The notes under the pieces are model-generated. The model made no database searches. It saw nothing but the letters and a program-made list of their open reading frames with translations, and had not been told where the DNA came from. From contig CAZRFE010000069.1 of assembly GCA_964599565.1 (NCBI GenBank), forward strand, positions 1 through 14,353: DNA of 14,353 nucleotides. The letters run 5' to 3'. The stretch comes from JAJUFS01 sp964599565. Its GTDB lineage: Bacteria; Pseudomonadota; Gammaproteobacteria; Natronospirales; JAJUFS01. A program made the position numbers and the translations under genes. Every line of letters begins with the position of its first letter. Position 1 is the first letter of the stretch. Shown here one piece after another: positions 1-8,900 of the stretch.

Positions 1-416
1 CACTCGCGCGCGATGGCCTTGTGACCTGCCGCGAGGAAACGCAGGAGAACCGCCCGGACCGCAAGATGTACGCGCTGAACCGCTCCGGCCGCGACGTCTT
101 CCTCAAATCGCTGGCCGCGACACCGCCGCGGCACCGGATCCGCTCCGAGTTCTACGTGCTGCTGCACTTCGCGCACCTGCTGCCGCCCGAGCGGCTCGAC
201 GCGATCATCGATGAGCGCATCGTGGACGTGAACCGCGTGCTGCAGGAACTGCGCCGCATGCTCGCATCCGCCGACAGCGGCGAACACGCGCTTGAACCCG
301 CGCAGCGCTTCGAGGTGGAGCTCGGACTTGCGACGCTCGGCGCGCACCACGATTTCATCGTCGCAAACCGCACCGCACTGCTTGCATCCGTGGCGTCGAT
401 GCGGTCGGACATGTAA
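1..416 (+). CDS. PadR family transcriptional regulator, C-terminal part (5' end outside window)
   Basis: The open frame enters from the left edge (first whole codon at 3) and stops at TAA 414-416. The visible start, LARDGLVTCREE...RPDRKMYALNRSGRDVF, matches the wing of a PadR winged helix, where RP-x-RK-x-Y-x-L-x-x-x-GR is characteristic. The rest is the helical C-terminal dimerisation part (Vir_C-like), with arginine- and leucine-rich helices. The DNA-recognition helix lies outside the window. PadR proteins are small-molecule-responsive repressors and often control an adjacent efflux operon. The RND adaptor begins 61 nt downstream on the same strand, so local control of that pump is the natural inference. 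The effector cannot be inferred. Confidence 0.85.
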   Translation, partial: LARDGLVTCREETQENRPDRKMYALNRSGRDVFLKSLAATPPRHRIRSEFYVLLHFAHLLPPERLDAIIDERIVDVNRVLQELRRMLASADSGEHALEPAQRFEVELGLATLGAHHDFIVANRTALLASVASMRSDM

Positions 417-477
417 CGCATTCACAAAAATACGGCGCGTCATGAACGGCGCGCCCGGATACATCAGGGAGTCTTTC

Positions 478-1569
478 ATGAAAGTACGCATGAGCATCGC
501 CATCATCGCGCTCGTCGTGGTGTTCGGCGCCATCTTCGGCTGGGTCGCGCTGAAGGGATATTTCATCGGCCAGTACTTCGCCAACTTCCAGCCGCCGCCG
601 GTCACGGTCTCGGCAACGCAGGCGCGCACGGAATCCTGGCAGCCGCGCATCGAGGCGGTCGGCAGCCTGAGCGCCGTGCAGGGTGTGGACCTCGCCGCGG
701 AAGTCGCCGGCGTGGTGAAGGAAATCGCGTTCACGTCCGGCGACGATGTCGCAAAGGGCGCGCTGCTCGTGCAGCTCGACGACGCGGCGGACCAGGCGGA
801 ACTGCCGGGGCTGCGCGCGCGCGTGAAGCAGGCGGAGCGGAACCTCGAGCGCACGCGCAAGGTTGTCGAGCAGGGACTCGCCGCACAGGAAGCGCTCGAT
901 GCCGCGCAGAGCGAATACGACCAGGCGCGCTCCACCCTTCGCGCGCGCGAAGTCACCATCGACAAGAAGGCCATCCGCGCACCGTTCGCGGGCAAGCTCG
1001 GCATTCGCCAGGTGAATGTCGGTGGATACCTGCAGCCGGGCGACATCGTCGTCACGCTGCAGTCGCTGGATCCGCTGTATGTCGATTTCACCCTGCCGCA
1101 GAAGCAGCTCGGCAGCGTGCGCGCCGGACAGCCGTTGCAGATCTCCTCCGATGCGTTCCCCGATGCGCCGTTCGAGGGACGGATCACGGCGGTGTCGCCG
1201 AAGGTCGACCCTTCCACGCGAAACTTCTCCATCCAGGGCGAGGTGCGCAATCCCGATGGCGCGCTGCGTCCCGGCATGTTCACGGAAATTCGCGTCGTGG
1301 CCGGCGAGCCGGTCGAGCGCGTCACCGTGCCGCGCACGGCGATCAGCTATTCGCTGTACGGCAATTCGGTGTTCGTGGTGGAGAAACAGGAAGGTGAAGA
1401 CGCACCCGTCGCGAAGGAACGCTTCGTGAACACGGGCGAGGAACGCGGCGGCCGCGTGGCGATTCTCGACGGTATCGACGCCGGCGCGACGATCGTCACC
1501 GCCGGCCAGCTCAAGCTGCAGGACGGTGCGCGCGTGGTGATCGACAACGACGTCGCGTTGCAGGACTGA
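478..1569 (+). CDS. RND efflux periplasmic adaptor subunit (membrane fusion protein, HlyD/AcrA-type)
   Basis: The 363-residue product is the adaptor that links an inner-membrane RND pump to an outer-membrane channel. Residues 5-25 are a hydrophobic signal/anchor segment without a lipobox cysteine. The split lipoyl domain lies near residues 68-102 (AAEVAGVVKEIAFTSGDDV) and 165-195 (IRAPFAGKLGIRQVNVGGYL). Between them, roughly 104-162, is a charged alpha-hairpin that is short compared with AcrA. The beta-barrel and membrane-proximal domains follow (FEGRITAVSPKVDPSTRNF; LRPGMFTEIRV). ATG 478 is chosen because AGGGAG at 466-471 lies 6 nt upstream. An in-frame ATG at 442 has no such site. The pump gene starts 19 nt after the stop, so the two are surely one operon. 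Substrates are unknown. Confidence 0.93.
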   Translation: MKVRMSIAIIALVVVFGAIFGWVALKGYFIGQYFANFQPPPVTVSATQARTESWQPRIEAVGSLSAVQGVDLAAEVAGVVKEIAFTSGDDVAKGALLVQLDDAADQAELPGLRARVKQAERNLERTRKVVEQGLAAQEALDAAQSEYDQARSTLRAREVTIDKKAIRAPFAGKLGIRQVNVGGYLQPGDIVVTLQSLDPLYVDFTLPQKQLGSVRAGQPLQISSDAFPDAPFEGRITAVSPKVDPSTRNFSIQGEVRNPDGALRPGMFTEIRVVAGEPVERVTVPRTAISYSLYGNSVFVVEKQEGEDAPVAKERFVNTGEERGGRVAILDGIDAGATIVTAGQLKLQDGARVVIDNDVALQD

Positions 1570-1588
1570 ACAAGGGAGTAGTGCACTG

Positions 1589-4500
1589 ATGCATTTCACC
1601 GATCTTTTCATCCGGCGCCCCGTTCTTGCGACGGTGGTCAGCCTCATCATCCTGCTGCTCGGACTGCGTTCGATGCAGGCGCTCGACGTGCGCCAGTTTC
1701 CCGACGTCGAGACGACGCAGATCGTCATCACGACGGTGTACCCCGGCGCGGACGCGGATCTCATCCAGGGATTCATCACCACGCCGATCCAGCAGGCCGT
1801 CGCGGGCGCCGAAGGCATCGACTACATCACCTCGGCAAGCCGCCAGGGCATGAGCACGGTGACGGCGAACCTGCAGCTGAACTTCGACCGCAACGCCGCG
1901 CTCACCGAGATCATGGCGAAGGTGAACGAGGTGCGTAACCAGCTGCCGCCGGCGGCGGAATCGCCCGTGATCCAGTCGTCCGACATTCATGCCGCGGCAC
2001 TCGTCTACATCAGCTTCTACAGCGACATCATGGAAGGCGAGCAGGTCACGGACTATCTCGTGCGCGTGGTGCAGCCGAAGCTGCAGACGCTCGAAGGCGT
2101 CTCGCAGGCGCAGATTCTCGGCAGCCGCACCTTTGCGATGCGCGTGTGGCTTGATCCTGCGAAGCTTGCCGCCTTCAACGTCACGGCGGCGGAAGTCGCC
2201 ACGGCACTCACGCAGAACAACTATCTCGCCGCGGTGGGTTCCACCAAGGGCGAGAATGTTGCGCTGGAGATCAACGCCAACACCGATCTCAGCGATCCGG
2301 AAGGCTTCGGCAGCATCGTGATCCGCAACGGCGAGAACGGACTCGTGCGCGTGCGCGATGTCGCCGACGTCGAGCTCGGCTCCGAGAGCTACGACAGCTC
2401 CGTGCGCTTCTCCGGCCAGCGCGCGGTGTTCATGGCGATTTCGGCAACGCCCGGCTCGAATCCGCTGGACGTCATCCAGCGCGTGCGCGACGTCATGCCG
2501 CAGATCGAAGCGAGCCTGCCGCCTGGCCTTGAAACCACGATCGTGTACGACGCGACGGAGTACATCGCCGATTCCATCGACGAAGTCGTCAACACGCTCG
2601 TGGAAGCGGGCCTGATCGTGATCGTGGTCATCTTCCTGTTCCTCGGCGCGCCGCGCGCGGTCGCGATCCCGGTCATCACCATCCCGCTGTCGCTGATCGG
2701 CGTGATGTTCTTCATGCTCGCGCTCGGCTACTCGCTGAACCTGCTGACGCTGCTCGCCATGGTGCTCGCCATCGGGCTCGTGGTGGACGACGCGATCGTC
2801 GTCGTCGAGAACGTGCACCGGCACATCGAGGAAGGCATGTCGCCGACGGATGCCGCGCTGCAGGGCGCGCGCGAGATTGCGACGCCTGTCATCTCGATGA
2901 CGCTCACGCTCGCCGCGGTGTATGCACCGATCGGGTTCCTCACGGGACTCACCGGCAACCTGTTCCGCGAGTTCGCATTCACGCTCGCCGGCGCGGTCGT
3001 CGTCTCCGGCATCGTCGCGCTCACCCTTTCGCCGATGATGTGCGCGAAGTTCCTGAAACCGGCGGGATCGGAAGGCCGCCTCGCCCACTGGCTCGACCAC
3101 AAGTTCGAAGGCCTGCGCGCGTTCTACCTGCGCCGTCTGCACAGCGCGCTGAACTTCCGCCCGGTGATCGTCGTGATCGCCGCGGTCGTGCTCGTGAGCT
3201 GCGGTTTCCTTTACATGTTCGCGCAGAAGGAGCTGGCGCCGGTCGAAGACCAGGGCTTCATCTTCGTGATCGCGAACGGGCCGCGCAACGCGACGCACGA
3301 CTACATGGAGAAGTACGCCGACGAGATCGACGAAATCTTCATGAACATCCCGGAGACGCGTGCGTACTTCATGGTCAACGGCATGGGTTCCGTGAACAAC
3401 CTCATCGCCGGCCTGAACCTCAAGCAGTGGAGCGAACGCGAACGCTCGCAGATGGACATCCAGCCGGAACTGCAGCAGAAGCTCGACGGCGTGGTGGGCG
3501 TACAGGGCGCTGCGATCAACTTCCCCTCGCTGCCGGGCGCAAGCGGCTTCCCCGTGCAGTTCGTGATCAGCTCGACGGACCGGTTCGAGAATGTCTTCGA
3601 AGTGACGCAGGCGATGATGAAGGCGGCGAACGAGAGCGGACTGTTCGCGTACCTCGATACCGATCTCAAGTTCGACAACCCGCAGCTGATGATGCAGATC
3701 GACCGCGAGAAGGCAGCGGAACTCGGCATCGAGATGAGCGACATCGGCTCCTCGCTCGCCACGCTGCTCGGCGGCGGCTACGTGAACCGTTTCTCGCTCG
3801 AAGGCCGCAGCTACAAGGTCATTCCGCAGGTGCGCGACGAGTTTCGTCGCGAGGGCGACCAACTCAACCAGTACTACATTCGCACCGGTACCGGCGAAAC
3901 CGTACCGCTTTCCACGGTGGTAAGTTTCTCCGAGCGCACGCAGCCGAGCCAGCTGACGCAGTTTCAGCAGTTGAATGCAGCCACCATCCAGGGCGTGCCG
4001 CGGCCGGGCGTGTCGCTCGGCGATGCACTCGATTTCCTCAACCAGAAGGCGGAGGAACTCTTCCCCGGCGGCTTCTATGCGAACTACGCGGGCGAATCGC
4101 GACAGTTCGCACAGGAAGGCTCGGCGATGATGATCACCTTCTTCTTCGCGCTGCTCGTGATCTACCTCGTGCTTGCGGCGCAGTTCGAGAGTTTCCGCGA
4201 TCCGCTGATCATCCTCGTGTCCGTGCCGATGTCGTTGTGCGGCGCGCTGATCCCCCTGACCCTGGGAGCGGCGACGATCAACATCTACACGCAGGTCGGA
4301 CTGGTGACGCTCATCGGCCTCATCTCCAAGCACGGCATCCTGATGGTGGAGTTCGCGAACAAGCTGCAGGAAGAAAAAGGCATGAGCGTGCGCGAGGCGA
4401 TCGAAGAGGCGGCGTCGATTCGCCTGCGGCCGATCCTCATGACGACGGCGGCGATCGTGCTTGCGGTGTTTCCACTCATACTCGCAACCGGTGCCGGCGC

Positions 4501-4627
4501 CGCCAGCCGCTACAGCATTGGACTCGTGATCGCGACGGGCATGACAATCGGTACGGCATTTACCCTGTTTGTCGTGCCGGCGATGTACACGCTGATTGCG
4601 CGCGATCATCACCGCGAGACGCAGTGA
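1589..4627 (+). CDS. RND multidrug efflux permease, HAE1 family
   Basis: The 1012-residue product is an inner-membrane proton/drug antiporter of normal length for the AcrB/MexF family. It begins with the typical FTDLFIRRPVLATVVS entry into TM1. There are two repeats of a large periplasmic domain, each followed by a membrane block. The TM4 proton-relay aspartates are D400 and D401 (GLVVDDAIVVVENVHRH), and the TM10 lysine is K914 (LISKHGILMVEFANK), matching AcrB D407/D408/K940. All key relay residues are present, so the pump should be functional. AAGGGAG at 1572-1578 is the ribosome site. The start resembles the MexK/VexK-like branch of HAE1 pumps, but that assignment is from memory and is tentative. 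No outer-membrane factor gene follows, so the pump probably borrows a TolC-like channel encoded elsewhere. Confidence 0.95.
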   Translation: MHFTDLFIRRPVLATVVSLIILLLGLRSMQALDVRQFPDVETTQIVITTVYPGADADLIQGFITTPIQQAVAGAEGIDYITSASRQGMSTVTANLQLNFDRNAALTEIMAKVNEVRNQLPPAAESPVIQSSDIHAAALVYISFYSDIMEGEQVTDYLVRVVQPKLQTLEGVSQAQILGSRTFAMRVWLDPAKLAAFNVTAAEVATALTQNNYLAAVGSTKGENVALEINANTDLSDPEGFGSIVIRNGENGLVRVRDVADVELGSESYDSSVRFSGQRAVFMAISATPGSNPLDVIQRVRDVMPQIEASLPPGLETTIVYDATEYIADSIDEVVNTLVEAGLIVIVVIFLFLGAPRAVAIPVITIPLSLIGVMFFMLALGYSLNLLTLLAMVLAIGLVVDDAIVVVENVHRHIEEGMSPTDAALQGAREIATPVISMTLTLAAVYAPIGFLTGLTGNLFREFAFTLAGAVVVSGIVALTLSPMMCAKFLKPAGSEGRLAHWLDHKFEGLRAFYLRRLHSALNFRPVIVVIAAVVLVSCGFLYMFAQKELAPVEDQGFIFVIANGPRNATHDYMEKYADEIDEIFMNIPETRAYFMVNGMGSVNNLIAGLNLKQWSERERSQMDIQPELQQKLDGVVGVQGAAINFPSLPGASGFPVQFVISSTDRFENVFEVTQAMMKAANESGLFAYLDTDLKFDNPQLMMQIDREKAAELGIEMSDIGSSLATLLGGGYVNRFSLEGRSYKVIPQVRDEFRREGDQLNQYYIRTGTGETVPLSTVVSFSERTQPSQLTQFQQLNAATIQGVPRPGVSLGDALDFLNQKAEELFPGGFYANYAGESRQFAQEGSAMMITFFFALLVIYLVLAAQFESFRDPLIILVSVPMSLCGALIPLTLGAATINIYTQVGLVTLIGLISKHGILMVEFANKLQEEKGMSVREAIEEAASIRLRPILMTTAAIVLAVFPLILATGAGAASRYSIGLVIATGMTIGTAFTLFVVPAMYTLIARDHHRETQ

Positions 4628-4664
4628 CAACGAATCTTTATCGAAAGGAGAAAAATATTTCGTT

Positions 4665-4692
4665 TTGAATCCGCGTTCATGCCCGTTATATA
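4665..4692 (+). promoter_or_regulatory. Candidate sigma70 promoter for the small acidic protein gene
   Basis: TTGAAT (4665-4670) and TATATA (4687-4692) are 16 bp apart in an AT-rich pocket between the pump stop and the small gene at 4756. Transcription would start near 4699, at the foot of the hairpin at 4700-4720. This is motif matching by eye only. Confidence 0.45.
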
Positions 4693-4699
4693 GCGCGCA

Positions 4700-4720
4700 A
4701 GAACGAAGCCTTTTCGTTCT
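4700..4720 (+). repeat. Perfect 8-bp inverted repeat in the leader of the small gene
   Basis: AGAACGAA (4700-4707) and TTCGTTCT (4713-4720) are separated by five bases, GCCTT. No T-run follows, so it is not a normal terminator for the pump operon. It lies where the transcript from the candidate promoter would begin. It could be a 5'-end stabilising stem-loop or an operator dyad. Confidence 0.5.
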
Positions 4721-4755
4721 GTCATCCAACTCTTGCACGCGAGGTGCCGGCGACG

Positions 4756-4962
4756 ATGGGTGTTTCAAAAGGCGCGGATTTCGACGATTTCATCGACGAG
4801 GAATTCGAGGGCGAGGATTTCGGCTACATCGAGGATTCCGCCGAGCGGCGCAGGGCATCGAAGGCTCGCAAGAGCAGCAAGGTCTCGTGGCGCTCCGTGG
4901 AAGATTACCTCGAGAACAAGCGGCTGAAGCGACAGCTTTCGGACACCTTTGACGACGAATGA
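4756..4962 (+). CDS. Small acidic conserved protein, resembling the PA3496 family
   Basis: This is a 68-residue protein. The first half is rich in Asp, Glu and Phe (DDFIDEEFEGEDFGYIED), a basic Arg/Lys/Ser stretch follows at about residues 31-43, and the tail is a predicted helix, WRSVEDYLENKRLKRQLSD, ending in FDDE. It has no signal peptide or membrane segment. The acidic N-terminus plus an EDYLE-x-KRL helix resembles the small gammaproteobacterial PA3496 family (named a putative envelope integrity protein), but that match is from memory. ATG 4756 is preferred because AGGTG lies about 9 nt upstream. A GTG at 4744 is a weaker alternative. It has its own candidate promoter and a strong terminator, so it is probably monocistronic. 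Its function is unknown. Confidence 0.75.
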   Translation: MGVSKGADFDDFIDEEFEGEDFGYIEDSAERRRASKARKSSKVSWRSVEDYLENKRLKRQLSDTFDDE

Positions 4963-4972
4963 AAGCGCACTG

Positions 4973-4998
4973 AAAAACCCGGCCTGCGCCGGGTTTTT
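4973..4998. terminator. Strong bidirectional rho-independent terminator
   Basis: AAAAACCCGGC (4973-4983), a CTGC loop, then GCCGGGTTTTT (4988-4998). The GC stem is flanked by A5 on one side and T5 on the other, so it works on both strands. It ends the small acidic protein gene (stop at 4962) from the left and the LysR gene (stop at 5003) from the right. Confidence 0.93.
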
Positions 4999-5002
4999 CC
5001 TT

Positions 5003-5827
5003 TCATGCGGTGACGTTGATGAACGCGGCGATGCTGTCGCGGCGTTCGCCGCGGTTCGACCACGCAGCGTACATGTCGCGGGTGAATGATGGCGCATCCG
5101 CAACGGCATGAAGCCCGCTCTCGCGCTGCACGATGTCTTCCGGCAGGTACGCGGCACCCGCATTGTTCCTCAGCCAGCCGAGCGCGGTGTGCATGGAATC
5201 CATGCGAAGCGCCGCCGCCTTTCCTTCCATGAATTCCGCTTGCGCCGCTGCAAACGCGCTGCCCCATTCAAGCTCGATGTATCCCTGCCGAAGGATGCCC
5301 GCGAATTCCAGGCCTTCGCGCGTTGCGGCGAGCACGAGGTGCAGTTCGCCGAGACGCCGGTGTTCGACGTCGGCGGCGCGTGGCGCATCGAACTGCAGCA
5401 CGATATCGAGCACGCCTTCAACGAGTCTCGGCATCAATTGATCCGCTTCGCGCGATTCCGTGCGTATCCTGCTCTCGCCATGGTGCGCGTGGAACCTCGA
5501 AAGCCAGTCGAGCCCGCGTGCTTCCCACAGCGATGGAACGGCGCCGATGCGAAGCGGCGAACCGCCGGCCGCGCTTTCCGTCATGTCGCGCCGCGCGCGT
5601 TCCCACTGCTTGAGCAACGATTCGGCGTGGCGCAGGAATCGCTCGCCGTCGGCTGTCGGCTGCACCTGCTTGCGCTCCCGGACTAGCAGCTGGCAGCCGA
5701 GCGTGGTCTCGAGCTGGCGAATGCGCGCGCTTACGGCGGACTGGGTGATGTACAGGCGATCGGCGGCCTTGCCGAAATGGCGACAACGGTAGACTTCGAC
5801 GAAGGTGCGGAACAGTTCGATGTCCAT
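5003..5827 (-). CDS. LysR family transcriptional regulator, HdfR-like
   Basis: The 274-residue product is close to the usual HdfR length. The N-terminal winged helix-turn-helix (about residues 1-60) reads ELFRTFVEVYRCRHFGKAA, then LYITQSAVSARIRQLE, which is the HdfR-type LysR signature. A linker helix at about 62-85 and a LysR effector-binding domain follow. HdfR in E. coli affects flagellar and acid-resistance genes, but that role cannot be transferred here. The gene follows dnaE2 after 138 bp on the same strand and ends at the shared bidirectional terminator. No good Shine-Dalgarno precedes ATG 5827, although the LysR N-terminus fits this start exactly. Whether it has its own promoter or receives read-through from the SOS cassette is not clear. 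Confidence 0.9.
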   Translation of the reverse strand: MDIELFRTFVEVYRCRHFGKAADRLYITQSAVSARIRQLETTLGCQLLVRERKQVQPTADGERFLRHAESLLKQWERARRDMTESAAGGSPLRIGAVPSLWEARGLDWLSRFHAHHGESRIRTESREADQLMPRLVEGVLDIVLQFDAPRAADVEHRRLGELHLVLAATREGLEFAGILRQGYIELEWGSAFAAAQAEFMEGKAAALRMDSMHTALGWLRNNAGAAYLPEDIVQRESGLHAVADAPSFTRDMYAAWSNRGERRDSIAAFINVTA

Positions 5828-5965
5828 GCCAGCCGGGAACGGGTGTCAATCGGGACGGCAAGGATACTGGAAGCGGCGCGGGGAAAGTAAAGGTAAAGGA
5901 CGTTTCGGGCGTGGCTGCGGGGCTGCGCCGGAGGGGTATGAAAATTTTCCTTTTGAATCATGCGC

Positions 5966-8900
5966 TTAATGAAAATCACGTGACCGCGTGACGAGTGCGC
6001 CCAGCAGTGCTGTGTGATCCTCCAGCCGGTGCGCGACAAGGTGCAGGACCTCTCCCTCCACCTGCAGCACGCCGGTCACGCCCAGCAGGCGTGCGCCAAG
6101 AAAGACGCGCCGCTGCTTCTCTGCGATCTTGCTCCAGACGACAAGATTCACCTGGCCGGTCTCATCTTCCAGCGTCATGAAGGTCACGCCTTTTGCAGTG
6201 CCGGGACGCTGCCGGTTGATCACGATGCCCGCCACGCGCACCCGCTCGCCGTGCTTCATCGCCCCCAGTTCCGCGGCCGTCGCGAAGTTCAGCTTCGCAA
6301 GCCGTGCACGCAGCAGCGCAACGGGGTGCCGGCCAAGCGTGAATCCCAGCCGGCTGTAATCGCTGACGATGTCCTCGCCTTCGCTCGGCGTGCGCAGCAG
6401 CGGTTCGCCTTCATGAAAGCGCGGCGCCTCGAACAGCGGCATGCCAGATTCCACGCCGGCTGCCTGCCAGTGCGTCCTGTGCCGATGACCGCCGAGCGAC
6501 TGCAACGCACCACCCGCCGCCAGCACGTCGAGTTCGCGGCGCGCGAGTCCTGCGCGCACCGCGAGATCGGCGAGATCCTCGAACGGCTGCGCACGGCGCG
6601 CCGTCACGATGCGATGCGCCGCATCTTCAGCGAATCCCTTGATCATGCGCAGCCCGAGCCGCAACACCGCTTCAGTGTCATCGTCATCGCCAGGTTCCAG
6701 CGTGCAGTCCCATTCACTGGCCTGCACGTCGGCTGGACGTATCGCGACATTGTGCCGCCGCGCGTCCTGGATGAGCTGCGCCGGCGCATAGAACCCCATG
6801 GGTTGCGAATTGAGCAGCGCCGCCGTGAACGCCGCAGGCTCATGGCATTTCAGCCAGGCCGAGACATACACGAGCAACGCGAAACTCGCCGCGTGCGATT
6901 CGGGAAACCCGTATTCGCCGAAGCCTTCCAGCTGCCGGAATATCTGCCGCGCAAACGCTTCGTCGTAACCGTTCGCGAGCATGCCGTCGATCAGCTTGTT
7001 CTCGAAATGCCCGATGCCGCCGCGCCTGCGCCACGCGGCCATCGCACGGCGCAACTGGTCCGCTTCGCCGGCGGTGAAGCCCGCAGCAATCTCCGCGATC
7101 TTCATCGCCTGTTCCTGGAAGATCGGTATGCCGAGCGTACGTTCAAGCACGATGCTCAACCTTGAGGGGAACTCGACCTTCTCTTCACCGTTACGTCTTC
7201 GAAGATACGGATGCACCATGTCGCCCTGGATCGGACCCGGTCGCACGATCGCGACTTCAATGACAAGGTCGTAGAACTTCTTCGGCTTGAGTCTTGGCAG
7301 CATCGCCATCTGCGCGCGCGACTCGATCTGGAATACGCCGACGACATCGGCGCGCTGCATCATTTCGTAGGTTTCCTTCTCTTCCTTCGGCAGGCTCTGC
7401 ATGGTCCATGCCGTACCGCGAAAATCGTTGACAAGGTTCAATGCGCGACGGATCGCGGTCAGCATGCCGAGCGCGAGCACGTCGACCTTCAGCAAACCCA
7501 GCGATTCAAGGTCATCCTTGTCCCACTGGATCACGGTACGATCCGGCATCGCGGCGTTTTCCACGGGCACGAGTTCGTCCAGTGAACGGCGCGCGATGAC
7601 AAACCCGCCGACGTGCTGCGACAGGTGCCGCGGGAAGCCGACAAGCTCGTTCACCAGCACGCGCAGCCGGTGCATGACGGAACTCGCCGGATCAAGACCG
7701 GCTTCACGAATGCGTGCATCATCGACTTCCCTGCCATCCCACCACTGCATCGCGTTTGCGAGATTCTCGATCTGCGCACTCGCAAGGCCGAGCGCACGGC
7801 CGACATCGCGCACAGCGCTGCGGCGGCGGTAGGTGATCACCGTTGCGGCGAGCGCGGCACGCTCGCGGCCGTATTTTTCATACATGTACTGGATCACTTC
7901 CTCGCGTCGCTCGTGCTCGAAATCGACATCGATATCCGGCGGTTCGTTGCGCTCCTCGGAAATGAAGCGGCCGAACACCAGCGTACCCACCTCCGGGTTC
8001 ACCTCCGTGATGAACAGGCAATAACAGACGATCGAGTTGGCCGCCGAACCGCGGCCCTGGCAGAGAATGCCGCGCGATCGCGCGAATGCGACAACATCGT
8101 GCACAGTGAGAAAGAAAGGCTCGTAATGCAGCTTCGCGATCAGAACGAGCTCCTGTTCGAGCTGATCTTCGATTTCCCTTTCCTTTCCTGCATCGCCGAT
8201 TCCGCCGGGCCAGCGCCGTCGCTTGCCTTCTTCGACCAGCTTGCGCAGATGACTCGCCGGCGTCTCACCGGCTGGCACGAGTTCATCGGGATACTCGTAG
8301 CGCAGTTCATCCAGCCTGAAGGTGCAGGCTTCCGCCAGGCGAACCGACTCGGTCAGCCACTCGGCGGGATAGATTTCCGCCAGCCGCTCGCGCTTTCTGA
8401 GGTGACGCTCGCCGTTTGAATGAAGTCGATAACCGGCTTCAAAAACCGGTGTCCGCACGCGGATCGCCGTCAGCGTGTCCTGCAGCGCACGTCGTCCGCG
8501 CACGTGCATGTGTACATCGCCGCTCGCCACCACGCGAAGCCCCACCGCATCCGCAAGCGCCTGCATGCGTGCAAAATAAGCAAGCCGGTTTCGTCCTCCC
8601 AGCCACTCGGCGGCGATGCGCGCATTTGCGCCGAACCGGGCCTGTATCCATTGCGCGGTTTCCATTTCAGGATGCTCGCCGGGTATCCACAACACCCAGC
8701 AGCCCGGCAGGCCGTTCTCGACGTCCGCGCGCGCGAGGTGATATTCGCCCTTCTCCGCCGAACGGCGACCGCGTGTGATGACACGGCACAGGCTGTTGTA
8801 GCCCGCACGATCGCGTGCAAGCGCGATCAGTTTCGGTCCGTCGGCGAGCTGGAACTCGGCGCCGATGATCAGGTGCACGCCATGCTCACGCGCCGCTTCC

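Noticed and set aside
442..477. Upstream in-frame ATG for the RND adaptor
   Set aside because: No ribosome site before it, and it would put extra non-signal residues ahead of the hydrophobic anchor. AGGGAG is well placed for ATG 478.
355..1818. Long minus-strand frame opposite padR, the adaptor and the start of the pump
   Set aside because: Spans three real gene boundaries, has no motif and no ribosome site, and is complementary to conserved coding sequence.
3040..4668. Long second-frame plus-strand reading frame inside the permease
   Set aside because: Arg/Gly/Ala-rich low-information translation produced by GC codon bias. It wholly overlaps a certain gene.
1511..4768. A very long open frame antisense to the RND permease (over 1000 codons)
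   Set aside because: Its translation is rich in Arg, His, Asp and Glu with no recognisable motif, as expected for the complement of a high-GC membrane-protein gene. The sense frame is an intact RND pump.
5844..5849. Perfect TTGACA on the minus strand upstream of the LysR gene
   Set aside because: Only about 16 nt before the start codon, so any -10 would fall inside the coding region. It cannot be the -35 of this gene as called.
5938..5991. 17-codon plus-strand ORF (MKIFLLNHALNENHVTA) preceded by GGAGGGG
   Set aside because: The ribosome-site spacing is too short, it runs antisense into the end of dnaE2, and I see no plus-strand promoter. The match is probably chance.
6014..8419. Several plus-strand frames opposite dnaE2
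   Set aside because: All lie antisense to an intact conserved polymerase and have biased, motif-free translations.
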